Assembly (NCBI GenBank): GCA_003427395.1
Contig: BFEA01000363.1
Span: 1,521,682 to 1,545,576 of the forward strand
DNA from: Chara braunii
Taxonomy: Eukaryota; Streptophyta; Charophyceae; Charales; Characeae
Reading direction: 5' to 3'
Length of the DNA stretch: 23,895 bases
Shown here: positions 10,696-20,809 of the stretch, piece by piece
Layout: each line of letters begins with the position of its first letter
How positions within the stretch are numbered: position 1 is the stretch's first letter
Notes under the pieces: generated by a model
Told to the model about the DNA's origin: nothing
Databases searched by the model: none
The model's input: the letters and a program-made list of their open reading frames with translations, nothing else
Made by a program: the position numbers and the translations under genes

Positions 10696-10924
10696 CAGTT
10701 GTGCAATGTCGTCGTTGCTGAACGAGGTAAGCGCAAACTGCAGTCAATTCGGGACGGGGTTCTATCGACCACAGTGCACAACTGCAGTCGATTCGGGACG
10801 GGGTTCTCACCGCAGTCTGCCAACTGGATTGATGGAGGTTCTCCTCCGGCAGCGTTGAGTGCTCTGCGATCCTTGTGGCGGCACGACGCTTACCTCGTTC
10901 AGCAACGACGACATTGCACAACTG
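10696..10924. repeat. Perfect 38-bp inverted repeat with 153-bp spacer
   Basis: The left arm 10696-10733 (starting CAGTTGTGCAATGTCGTCG) is the exact reverse complement of 10887-10924. It sits in a mosaic of related direct and inverted fragments from 10570 to 11200, for example TGCAGAACGAGGTTCGC at about 10577 and 11033, and GATTCGGGACGGGGTTC twice near 10750 and 10790. No gene is seen in 10510-11660. Confidence 0.85.
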
Positions 10925-11659
10925 CGGCAGCTTTTCTTGCCTTCTTATTACGTTCACATCGACCAAGTGTTTGGTAGTTTGTCGCGTGCGTTTGGTAGTT
11001 TGTCGTGCGCGATACCATGCAATGTCGTCGATGCAGAACGAGGTTCGCACTGTGGCACCACGTGGACCACAGAGCACTCAACGAGGCTGGAGGAGAACCT
11101 CCATCGATCCACGTGGCAAAGTGCAGTGAAAACCTCGTCCCGCATCGACTACAGGTGTGCACTCTGGTCGATACAACTGTCCGTTGCGACACGTGTGCGG
11201 TCGCACTGGTCTTTGCACCGCGGCTTTGACAGAGCATCTGATTGTTTTTTACGATAAGAGGAAGCTCATGACGGCAAGCTTGCTTTGCCTGTAGACGACC
11301 AATCGCGGAGATGACTTCTATGCGATTCTGGTCGAACCCTAATGCACTGCGAATTTTGTTCGTGAAAAGAGTTCGCGTGGTTGGCGCGTGGCGAACAGTG
11401 GCGGTGGGAAAACGGACAAAGGCGAGGAAACACGGCGTGTTGGTTTCCATGATGGCACAAGAACATGCTTGTTCTTTACGAGTGTTATTTTGTGAAATTG
11501 CCCGGATCTCGAATCATCTACTTGCATAAACCACCCGTGTTGTGGATGTAGGATCGTTAACCCCTTCGCAGCGTGTTGGATGGGCGGAAGATCACATGAC
11601 ACGTGGCAACAGACCGGCGCGCCGACATGCCGAAAGCTACAAACGAAGTGGCAAATCGA

Positions 11660-12205
11660 CACACAACGGAAAAAATTTCCAGAATTAAATAATAATTCTA
11701 TAGTAAAATTACAATCTAAATTTCAAATTTGCATTCCATCTTTAAAAATGTCATTGCAATTTTAAAAAATTTCATCTTACTTGCAAACTTTCAATCCAAG
11801 AATAGGGTGTCCCTTCTTATTTGGACTGCAAGCTAGAGATGGAATGAAAGTCTGGATGAGTTCATGAAACATTTTAATTGGACTATTATTCTAAGTAAGG
11901 ATTTTTAATCATAAATAGGTTAATTCAATCTAAATAAGAAGATATTTGTTGTAGTAGAATGAAAATTTAATTAAGATATTTCATAAACTCGTCCAAACTT
12001 TCATTCCATCTTGAACAGATAAATACAGTTGGAAGGAAAAACTCATATTTTTGACGGGAACTTATCAAATAAACCTGGAAATTTTAAAATTGGACAAACA
12101 TTGGAATGATAATTTATAAATTTGAAGGATTTCTTTTTAATGAAATGTTTTTTCAACTTTCATTTATTGTGGGAATTTTTCTGCTGCACCACAGAAGAGA
12201 GACTC

Positions 12206-12207
<2 letters not shown>
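11660..12207. other. AT-rich gene-free block
   Basis: Composition switches sharply to AT-rich at about 11680 and stays so up to the CT microsatellite. No gene is visible. It contains the MITE-like element described separately. Confidence 0.6.
11837..12011. mobile_element. MITE-like element with 43-bp terminal inverted repeats
   Basis: Left arm 11837-11879 starts AGATGGAATGAAAGTCTGGA. Right arm 11969-12011 is its reverse complement at 38 of 43 positions, counted by eye. The 89-bp AT-rich interior has no coding potential. The size (175 bp) and structure fit a non-autonomous DNA transposon. No clear target-site duplication was seen, so the ends may extend or the element may be old. Confidence 0.55.

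Positions 12208-12287
<80 letters not shown>
12208..12287 (+). repeat. CT dinucleotide microsatellite, left side of gap
   Basis: An uninterrupted CT repeat runs into the assembly gap. Confidence 0.97.
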
Positions 12288-12508
12288 NNNNNNNNNNNNN
12301 NNNNNNNNNNNNNNNNNNNNNNNNNNNNNNNNNNNNNNNNNNNNNNNNNNNNNNNNNNNNNNNNNNNNNNNNNNNNNNNNNNNNNNNNNNNNNNNNNNNN
12401 NNNNNNNNNNNNNNNNNNNNNNNNNNNNNNNNNNNNNNNNNNNNNNNNNNNNNNNNNNNNNNNNNNNNNNNNNNNNNNNNNNNNNNNNNNNNNNNNNNNN
12501 NNNNNNNN
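12288..12508. other. Assembly gap of 221 N
   Basis: Unknown bases lie between two CT tracts, so the true content is probably more CT repeat. The real length is not known. Confidence 0.97.

Positions 12509-12588
<80 letters not shown>
12509..12588 (+). repeat. CT dinucleotide microsatellite, right side of gap
   Basis: The CT repeat continues from the gap to 12588, then gives way to CATGCGCGCGCGTGCGC. Confidence 0.97.
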
Positions 12589-12590
<2 letters not shown>

Positions 12591-13445
12591 GCGCGCGCGT
12601 GCGCCCTTTGTTTCCGGTTCGCTCTCTGTCTGTCTCTCTCCCTCTCTTCTTTGCCACACGCACGAAACGGGGCAGGGAGTGGAGGGGTGGGACGGTTTGC
12701 GGACGCCACGTTGCCGCCGAACGCAAGCCGGCGTACCTTGGAGATCGTTCGCCGAGGACGGGGACGGCGCGGCGCAGCTTGGGGTGAATGACGACGATGG
12801 CGCAGCGCAGCGGAGCTGTCATCAAGCAGGACTGGATTCAGGGAATGGGACGGTGAACCGGGCTGTCCACTTGCACAGGAGCTTTCGCGCAGTTGCCTGC
12901 TGGTCGGTCTCCGGTGTGACGTTCCGTCTCACGGTACCCTCCCACCCTGCTGCGAAATGGCCTTGCGCTGCGCAAATCGGACGGCTTGCGCAGGGCTTCC
13001 CTTGCCATCCCGTTTGGTGCCCGGTCCAATGGTCCTCCTGCCTGTCAGCGAAAATGCCACCCCTCCGACCCCCCCCCCCTCGCCTGGTGTCGTCCGGAAA
13101 GGCTTGCTTCCAATTGTCAGCAACGTCCCTCACACGCGTCATGACGCATGCATGCCCTGCGCGCACACGGACCGTGGTCGTCAGTTGGACAAATCCAACG
13201 GTGCTCGGACTCCCGCGCTTTTTCCTCCTGGTCCAATGGGTGAAAAGTTCCCGCCCCCCACCAGGTGCCGCGATTTCGATTTCAAAAAAGGCCTTTCCTT
13301 CCGCGTGGAACGGCCGTCGCGCACCTGAAAATCGAAACCGGCCCCCCAGTGTTCATTTCGCACACTCGCATGTCATTGGGGAAATGCTGTTGGACTGCGC
13401 ACCTACACTCCCGCTCTCGCGAACACCATCCCCAGTGCTGCGCCG
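12589..13445. other. GC-rich stretch without a supported gene
   Basis: Rich in C and CpG. Open frames exist on both strands but none has recognisable domains, and the longest runs through the CT repeat and the Ns. It might be an untranslated or promoter-like region. I see no specific signal. Confidence 0.4.
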
Positions 13446-13449
13446 CGTC

Positions 13450-13553
13450 GTCCATTCCCAGCGCTGTGCCACATCGTCCATCCCAAGCGCAGCGCCACGC
13501 CGTCCATCCCCAGCGCAGCGCCATGTCGTCCATCCCCAGCGCTGCGGCACGGT
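13450..13553 (+). repeat. 26-bp minisatellite, four copies
   Basis: The phrase GTCCATCCCCAGCGC recurs at 13450, 13476, 13502 and 13528, an exact 26-bp period with small substitutions. Confidence 0.9.
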
Positions 13554-13594
13554 GATTGGTGCCATCATGTTCTTCAGCGCTGCGCATTTTCCTC

Positions 13595-13761
13595 CGCTGT
13601 TTGAACAACGAACCCACGCGCGCTCGCCAACGCCACGGTGATCACCTCCCGCGCCGCTTTCTGTGCAGCCCCGCTTTATGCGCAGCCCCGCGTCATCTTC
13701 CGCGCTTTGTCCATTGTTGTTTGAACAGCGAACCCGCACGCAGTCGCCAACGCCATTGCGA
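13595..13761 (+). repeat. Direct repeat of about 47 bp, 119 bp apart
   Basis: TGTTTGAACAACGAACCC at about 13597 and TGTTTGAACAGCGAACCC at about 13716 start matching segments that both run through TCGCCAACGCCA. Confidence 0.8.
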
Positions 13762-13860
13762 TTTCCGTGCGAACGATCAATTCTCCAGACGACATCTTAA
13801 TCGCGGTGAGTACACGTTCCGTGTATGCAGACATTCCGTGTGTGTGACGACATCTTCATC

Positions 13861-13950
13861 GTGTAGAGGGATTCGTGTAAGATGGATTCGTTGTAGAGGG
13901 TTTCGTGTAAGAGGGATTCGTTGTAGAGGGATTCGTGCAAGAGGGATTCG
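13861..13950 (+). repeat. 30-bp minisatellite, three copies
   Basis: Units 13861-13890, 13891-13920 and 13921-13950 follow the pattern TTGTAGAGGG-ATTCGTGTAA-GAGGGATTCG. About 1.7 further copies lie at 14075-14126. The minus strand reads as TNPSTTNPSYT-like repeats, but no gene context supports coding. Confidence 0.85.
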
Positions 13951-14126
13951 TTATATGTGTATGTGTGACTGCGCACGTTTCGTCCGAATGTTTGGAAGTC
14001 GATCCGTTTTGTGTGAATGCAAACATTTTGTGTGTGTATGTATGAAAACGTCTCGTCTGTGAAAACTCGAAACGTTTCGTGTAAGACGGATTCGTTGTAG
14101 AGGGATTCGTGTAAGTGGGATCCGTT

Positions 14127-14510
14127 GTGTGTGTATGCATGATCTGCTCACGTTCGAGCGGTCTTCTGCATTTGATTCCTTGTGTGTGCATGTATGCTTG
14201 CTCGCTTGTGTCCGGAGTTGCGTCATCTGTATGTGCTTATTTTTTGGTTCCTACAATGTGTGGAATCGTGCGAGCGTATGTAGATGTCTCAAATCGTGTG
14301 TGGGCAGAGAGTGTTGAATCCACGCGGGAATCATTGATGGAATCCTTGGCCAACCATCCCATGCAAACGGTGGATCGAACGAGCCACCGTCGCACGCTTC
14401 ACAGCGCCAGACCGGCGGGGAGTAATATGCAAGCGGTGGTCCGTTCAGTCGACTCATACAAGCAATTAATCCACCGCAGATCAGGGCGCATTGTTCGGTG
14501 GATTGATTGC
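14127..14510. other. Gene-free stretch
   Basis: Rich in TGTGTG and TATG phrases at its start. No gene or defined repeat was recognised. Confidence 0.35.
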
Positions 14511-14928
14511 GTACGGCTTTTCACATTCGGTATGGGGCATGACTTGTTCGGTCGAGAACCCGCGAATGGTGATGATGCGAAAACTGGTTGTGTGTGACAA
14601 CCAGGCGATCTATCGGTCGATTGACGAGTTCACCGTTCCCGGTAATGAACTTGCTCGACGGGTGCATGCCGCTTCTTTTGCGCTGATCATACACGTGCAT
14701 GCATAGATGGCCTAAATAGTGGATGGTCGATCATCATCGCAGATCTATACGTGAGCGAATCGGCACGCACCCGTCGAGCATGTTCGTTATTGGGAACTGT
14801 GAGCTCGCCAATCGTCCGATAGATGTAAACATGAACGAAGCGGCACACACAACCAGTTTCGCATCATCACCATCCGCGACTATTCGACCAAACAAGTTAT
14901 GTCCCACACCAAATGAGAATAGCCGTAC
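14511..14928. repeat. Large imperfect inverted repeat (foldback)
   Basis: Left arm 14511-14671 matches the reverse complement of 14761-14928 with scattered substitutions and small indels. Paired landmarks are GTACGGC with GCCGTAC, GATGGTGATGATGCG-type with CGCATCATCACCATC, and GCTCGACGGGTGC with GCACCCGTCGAGC. The spacer is about 89 bp. It could be a foldback transposon relic. Confidence 0.85.
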
Positions 14929-15135
14929 GAAACCCACCAACCCACGGCAGCAGCACAGCGTCGAAAGAAGCAAACAGCCTGTCTCTTCTTCGTGTGTGTT
15001 TGTCCCTTAGTGTGTGCATATACACGCCACCACATTGCCAGAGACCACGACACTCGACATCGAAAACAAGTGATCATCCAAAACACGACCGCGCATCCAT
15101 GCCTAATCCTCATCGATCTCTTTGAAGATGAATCG

Positions 15136-15262
15136 TTGTTCGACACTAAACCTTGTTCGACACTGAACCTTGTTGCATATCAAACAAACCTTGGTCGACA
15201 TCGAACCTTGGTCGACATCGAACCTTGTTCGAAATCGAACGAACCTACTTCGACATGGAACC
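15136..15262 (+). repeat. 17-bp minisatellite, about seven copies
   Basis: The unit is TTGGTCGACATCGAACC, with variants TTGTTCGACACTAAACC and TTGTTCGAAATCGAAC. Two adjacent copies near 15190-15225 are identical. Confidence 0.85.
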
Positions 15263-15299
15263 TGGGTGCTCCACGACCAGCACAGGACGGGTGGAAGAA

Positions 15300-15794
15300 G
15301 AAGTTCACTGGAATCCGAACTTCACGTTTTCTCTGAGGCGGACGACCGAAGAAGTCCGCCCCCATCCGAACCTTCGCATTCGGCTTACTCTTCATCCAAT
15401 GTTCGCGCGCCGCCAGCGGAGGCAACTGGAGAAGTCCGCCCACATCCGATCTTCATTGGTTGGCCTGCTCTGTTTGCAATGCTCGAGCACCGGCTACGGG
15501 TGCTTACTGATGAAGTCCACCCTAATCCGAACTTCAATGACTGTCGTGCTCTCTACTCAATGGTCCAGCACCGACTGCGGGTGCTTAGCGACGAAGTCCA
15601 CCTGAATCCGAACTTCAACTTCGCGTGTTTTATGCTAGGGAGTAGAGCAGGGCAGTCGTCGACGTTCGGATGAGGAATAGGGAGGTCAGTGAAGTTTGGA
15701 TGTGGGCGGACTTCTCAGGACAAAAACTCTGCAACCGAAGTGCTCGCTCCCGCGTCGTTGGTCGACTAGAGAAGTCCGCCGGTATCCGAACTTC
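15300..15794. repeat. 24-bp motif cluster 2a, spaced at about 80 bp
   Basis: Motif starts: 15300, 15351, 15431, 15512, 15593, 15691 (inverted) and 15771. Spacing is 51, 80, 81, 81, 98 and 80 bp. Flanks of the 15512 and 15593 copies are related (CACCGGCTACGGGTGCTTA against CACCGACTGCGGGTGCTTA), so this part descends from an 80-bp tandem repeat in which the 24-bp core has changed least. Confidence 0.85.
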
Positions 15795-15970
15795 AATGAT
15801 CGGTGTGTTTCCTTGCTGTGCATTCGCACTTCGCCTGCTTACCCTGTGCCGTTGTGCGTGGGCGGCGCGTGCAGGCATGTGGAACCTTGTGAATTTTCAG
15901 TTCGGGACTTGACGTCTGTGTGCGGGCGTGGTCACGTGTGTATCGTATGGTATGTGCGCGTGGTCTGTAG

Positions 15971-16980
15971 GGTGCGTAATGGAGGCGACCTTCTTGACGC
16001 CACGGATAATGGAGTTGATGTTCTCGACACCACGGACCATCAGTCCCAAGACGCACATTCGATTGGCGGAACCGTTTCCTCCTTGTGCGAGATCCGTGCG
16101 GTATTTTAACGGTGTAACTACGATCCACGGAGCGACCGTAGAGGACTTCGACGAGGACCCCTGGATGACCGTCGTCCCGTGCATGGATGAGCATATTGAC
16201 GGTTGGTGCGATGAGAATTGGGCCACGATAAAGAAGAAATGCTGCCCTTGGGGAAGCCAGTACAAGTTTGACATGTTGGAGTTCGGGAACCTCATCCCGC
16301 TGCCCGACTCTGTCCTTGGCCACAAGTTCCTGAACCGTATGCGCAGAGCACAGACCTGCATTAGCCGCTATTTCAGTCGCCTCGAGTGCCACTACGTCAG
16401 GTCTTCGCCACGAACTTGGGGAGGCTCGTGGAAACAAGAGTTGGTGGACTGCGCTCGTCACTGGCCGTTCCTGGAACAGTACCCGCTCCGTTGCCCTAGG
16501 AATTCTCCACAAGCTGTGTCATACTGTTGTGTGCGGTTGACTATGTCCGAATCCGATTTCGGCAGGGTTCTATGTGTCGCCACCTCGAATAAGAGTAGGA
16601 AACTCGTCGATGCAGTTGTGCTTGTGTCACGCAACGAGGTGGTTATCGAGGGGTCCAAATTTGTGCCGACGCGAGGGCCTGAACGTGTGGATGGGTGACC
16701 CGATTTGGTGATCGCAGGGCAAGTCCAAAACTTTTCTTTGTGGCATGAGGTGGAAGAGAAAGTGTCTGACATACGAGACTGTGTAGGGAATTCCTTAGCA
16801 CGACCGGGAGTTTTCGTCAGGATGAAATACATGTCCGTCTTTTCGGAGAGCGCATCATTCGACAAACCGCAGATCCGCGTGTACGGATCATCAATGAATG
16901 CGTTGTATGGTTTCAGTTCACAACCACGTCCCCGGGGACCCCCAAATGTCACCGGGTCTGGACGGGTAATTAGACCTTGA
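15971..16980 (+). pseudogene. Family S protein, copy 2 (one in-frame stop)
   Basis: A homologue of the minus-strand gene at 1065-1967, with the shared blocks listed there in the same order. The frame is open from an acceptor-like TCTGTAG ending at 15970 through GPERVDG. It then meets TGA at 16696-16698 and continues in the same frame (PDLVIAGQV, LWHEVEEKVSD, FVRMKYMSVF, GSSMNALYG) to TGA at 16978-16980. Alignment with copy 1 passes straight through the stop, so it is a single nonsense change and not the end of the protein. In-frame ATG codons lie shortly after the acceptor. No transposase-like gene is beside this copy. It sits between two clusters of the 24-bp motif. Function is unknown. Confidence 0.65.
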
Positions 16981-17186
16981 GTTTAAGCGGAAAAGTGTGA
17001 GACGCTTGTGTGCAGCCGAAAATGGCAGATGTGAAGTAGTGATGAGAGGTGTGAGAGGCAGCAGTTGCTAGTTGACGATATGCCGTGCGCTCGTCGTGAA
17101 AATCCCTGGTCTTCGTTCAATACAACAACCACCGTGTCATGGGTCGTATGTCTGTGAAGCCGTCCCTTTCCAAATCAAGCCCTGCT
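16981..17186. other. 3' flank of family S copy 2
   Basis: No gene or repeat recognised here. Confidence 0.4.
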
Positions 17187-19043
17187 GAAATTCGGATCCC
17201 GGCGAACTTCGCCTTCCGGGAGTCACTCGCGTGGTCCGCCGCATCCGAGTTTCAATGACGACCTTCACCATCGTTGGGCTGTTAGACCGTGTCCACGCAC
17301 TGCAACTGCAGAGTGGATGGTGCAGTGTGACAGTTCGTGTGCCGGTGGACAGCCGCGCTTGCCTCAGATCGACAACACGTGAGGGTCTGATGCCAGAACT
17401 GCCGACACCACCGACAATATGTGACTGTCAATATCTGCGCAATTGTTCTGGTTCGGTTCCAACTACCAACTACCAACAGTTTAGCAGCACAATGGGATCA
17501 AGGCAGACTTCGTAGTTCGGATGCGGGCGGACTTCTTCCGTCATCCTCAACATACAAAATATTAGTGTCGGATGTTGGCGAACCCGTGATGCTCTACCTT
17601 GCCTTGACGGACGTAGACGAACCAGCAGCCGGACATCAAATGCTGGCGGGAAAGGATAACTGCTGACGAGCATCCGTCACTTCCGGCCTGTCCACCGACA
17701 TCTGAACTAGTGGTCATGTACAGTTCGGGCCACACATGTGTGCTGTTTGGAGGGCTAGCCTCGATGGCTGCGGTTCCCGTTGTGCAGGACGGCGCTTGAA
17801 GTCCGCCGAGATCCGAACTTCGGAAAATTCGGTCTCCTCAGCAGAACAGGCCTCGCGCTGTCGAGCGGCTTCCCGACCACCTACAAGGAGTGCCAAACAG
17901 TCGGCGGCAATCTTTGCGGACTGCCAAACGCACTCTTGTGGTACCTCGGTTTCTGGCCTTCTTGTTGGATCTGGGTCTGTCTCGAGCACAGTTTCGCACT
18001 CCACACACAGAACTCCCCCCCCCGGATCCTTCATGTTGTTAGTTGTTCAGGCAGTACTTCGGGATGCTCAATCGCAATCGGGGTCAGGTTGGTTGGCCTT
18101 CTTGTTGGATCCGGGTCTGTTTCGAGCAGAGTTTCGCACTCCACAAACAGAACCACCCCCCAGATCCCTCAGGTTATCTGTTGTTCGGACAGTCCTTCGG
18201 GATGCTGAATCACAATTGGGGTCAAGTAGGTCGACCTATTTGTTGGATCTGCGTCTGTTTCGAGATGGGTTTCGCGGTCCACAAGGGGTCAACTGCGGCA
18301 ACGGAGGTGTCACGATGCACGCAGTCGCACTGAGAGTGTAGGTGCTCCTTGTCAGGGTGGTCCGCACTCCTTGCGAGCCTCTCGGTTGTCATGGGCGATT
18401 TTTGAAGTTCGCCGGCATCCGAACTTTCTTAGTTTGTAACGCGACGTCGTCGTTCCTTTCGTTTCGATGCGAGGTCCTCGAGCCCCGACGTCTTCTGATT
18501 ATGGATGTTGGGCATATTTCTCCAAGAACGTGCCATCGACCACTTCACCACCGTCCCTTCTATGCGTCCACACATCCTGATCATATACTGAAGTCCGCCT
18601 GCATCCGCACTTCGTCAATGTCTTACCCAGATCATTCTTCGACGTTGTCGGTCCCCCTTCGTCTTGTGTTCCGGAATATGTCGGGCCACAATGTTCCAGC
18701 AAGAACTCCCTAAAAGGACCCTTCTACTTGTCAGGGCATCTTGCCGTGCAGCGCACTTATTAGTCAACAAAAGTTCGCCGGTATTCGGACGTCGCACAGG
18801 GGTTCTCCATTCGAATATTGTCACTGTTCTGCCCCTTACGTGAGGTCAACAAGGGCGCGCGGAGAGCTGTTCTCTTTTCAGAACATTTCCTGGCGCTGTG
18901 CAGGCGATGACGTCCGGAGGGCGGCTTCACCCTCCGCTCCACGGCAACGCTCCACCGCTTAGAGACTGTTGTGTTACCAACAAATCCCCAACATTTTTTT
19001 TTTTTGTGCCGCGTCATAGCTAGTCCGTCTGGATCCGGACTTC
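17187..19043. repeat. 24-bp motif cluster 2b (9 copies)
   Basis: Starts: 17187 (inverted), 17230, 17512 (inverted), 17687 (weak), 17798, 18404, 18590, 18770 and 19020. Spacing is irregular (40 to 610 bp) and the intervening sequence differs from copy to copy, apart from the 139-bp repeat below. No gene is supported in this stretch. Confidence 0.8.
17955..18290 (+). repeat. Tandem repeat of about 139 bp, 2.4 copies
   Basis: GGCCTTCTTGTTGGATC recurs at 17955 and 18095, and in changed form at 18233. Each copy continues with GGGTCTGT-TCGAG and TTTCGCACTCCACA, then a C-rich run and TTCGGGATGCT. Confidence 0.85.
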
Positions 19044-19113
19044 TCGGTTGTGCTGATTGTTTGTGCTTTCCATGTTTCCCGATGCTTCTTTCGTTTGGGC
19101 TAGTGCAGACAGA

Positions 19114-20809
19114 ATGTCTACGTCAAGGGGTGAGGAACAGCCTAGCGGGACCTCGGGAAGGAAATCGACGACCAGAAAGTCGTGGTCCGATCATTTGCGC
19201 ACGAAATGGTATATCGATTGTTGTTGCGGGGATGAGAACTACCCCACGAGAGCGCCGTACGGTCCGGTTCTATTCGTGGAAGATAGTAGACGTAGGAGAG
19301 TGCTTGGTACGGTTGAGGGATGGCAAGCGGCTAGGAGTCACGACAAGATGTATTTCAAGCTGCACGCGGTTTATAATTCGAAGGGCGGCATCGTGGCTGC
19401 TTCCAAAGGGGCGGCCCTGTCGTGGGATCTGTTCCAGGAGCTCGGTGCAGGGGCCCTGAGGACCCCTTTCTACAGAGAACTTGCGGCTGAAGGTCTTGTT
19501 TTCGCTAGGGAGTTCTTCAACTTGGTGGAAAAGAAAGACATCCACCTTGATGAGCCCTGTCAGATCTCATGCGACCTGGCGCTGTCGCAGCCTGTGCAGA
19601 TGTGCACCGGGTTCGAGTCAAGCGGTGCTCCGTCCGAGGGAGGAGATTTGGGTTCTGGTGCTTCATTCCAACTCCACTGCGGGGAGGAACGTGGTCGCTT
19701 CGACGACAGCGAGGAGGAAGAAGAGGAGAGGACGTCGGGTTCGCCGGTTAGAGGGGGAGACTGTAGGGTGCTGAGCATTCCGGGGGTTGAGATAAGAACA
19801 CCGGTCCATGAGCGGCCCTCGACGTCAGCCGGGGGTCATACCATGGGGTCGGGGGGGGAGGCCTGCTGGCGTCTTGTCCGGGGGAGAAGAGGGTGAACAA
19901 CAGTCATCACAAAAGAAAAGGGGAGATTCCCGTGGAGACGTGGCGGCTGCAATAAAAAAACAGAAGAAAAAGGCCCTGCAGACGTCAGGGGGAAAAAGGA
20001 AGGGAGGGGAGGGGCATCTGGGCGCTGCGAGTCACAAACGCCTATCCTCGGCGCAGATTCAGCCCCTGTCCGGCCCTGTGCAACAGAAGGGTCCGATCGA
20101 CGTCGATGCGGCGTATTTCCTCGAATGGAAAGACGGCATGCACACAAAGCGCGAGATCCCCGTTAACCCGTCGCAAGTCGTCGACATCGGGGAGTGGGAA
20201 GCGGGGTACAACCAGCGTTCCTTGGATCCGGTGCATACACAACTGATCATCGGCGCGATGATGACGGCCTACTCGCAGGCCTCAAAGACTTACGAGATGC
20301 CCACACTGAAGCTCGCGCCGTTGGGGCTGGAGAAACCGAAGCCGTGGGTGCGTGCACAACGTCTAAAGCCCGAGGACTGGAAGGACGAGCTGGCGGACCA
20401 ATACTACTACTACGTTGTTGCCGGCCAGCATAACGCGGCCGCCGCCAGGACGCTGCTTGGCACGGACGTGGCGGTGAGGTAAAACTTCGAGAGGTGGCCT
20501 GCGCGAATGGTGTACTTCTCCGACGCGAACTTCGAAGGGTATTTTCTGGTCAGCGTCGAGGATAACAAGAAGGACCTGAAGGCGCCTCCCAAACAACAGA
20601 AACTTTCGATGAAGGACATCCGGTGGTGCTGGAAGGACCAGGGTTACCCCAGAGTTGTTATGGGGAACCCGAGCGTGAAACAGGCTCAGGTGGAGCCTTG
20701 GCGCCGGTTTTGTGAAGATGCGCTTCAAAAGACGCCGTACAATCATTTGTGGACACTCGCTGACGACAAGACCGAGCAAGGCATAAGGAAGCGGAACGTT
20801 GCCCTTTGA
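19114..20809 (+). pseudogene. ParB-like domain protein, frameshifted and with one in-frame stop
   Basis: The best start is ATG at 19114, just after an acceptor-like TTTGGGCTAGTGCAG; ATG at 19072 is also in frame. The N-terminal domain runs from WYIDCCCGDENYPTRAPYGP to about LSQPVQMC. An acidic linker (EEEEEERTSGS) and a Lys-rich, nuclear-localisation-like stretch (KKQKKKALQTSGGKRKGG) follow. The frame changes at the G8 run 19851-19858. The second half looks like a ParB N-terminal-type domain: VNPSQVVDIGEW, NQRSLDPVHTQLIIGAM, MPTLKLAP, then YYYYVVAGQHNAAAAR, resembling the V-G-HR--A box of ParB. TAA at 20480-20482 interrupts it, but the same frame goes on with NFERWPARMVYFSDANFEGY to TGA at 20807. 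The ParB assignment is by motif order only. It may be a transposon or host nuclear protein. Confidence 0.55.

Noticed and set aside
12106-13641. Long plus-strand open frame of about 511 codons
   Set aside because: It runs through the CT repeat and 221 unknown bases. The rest is GC-rich sequence with no recognisable domain, so openness is a composition effect.
15300-15794. CRISPR-like array (conserved repeat, variable spacers)
   Set aside because: Eukaryotic context, repeats occur in both orientations, spacing varies, neighbouring spacers are related, and no cas genes are present.
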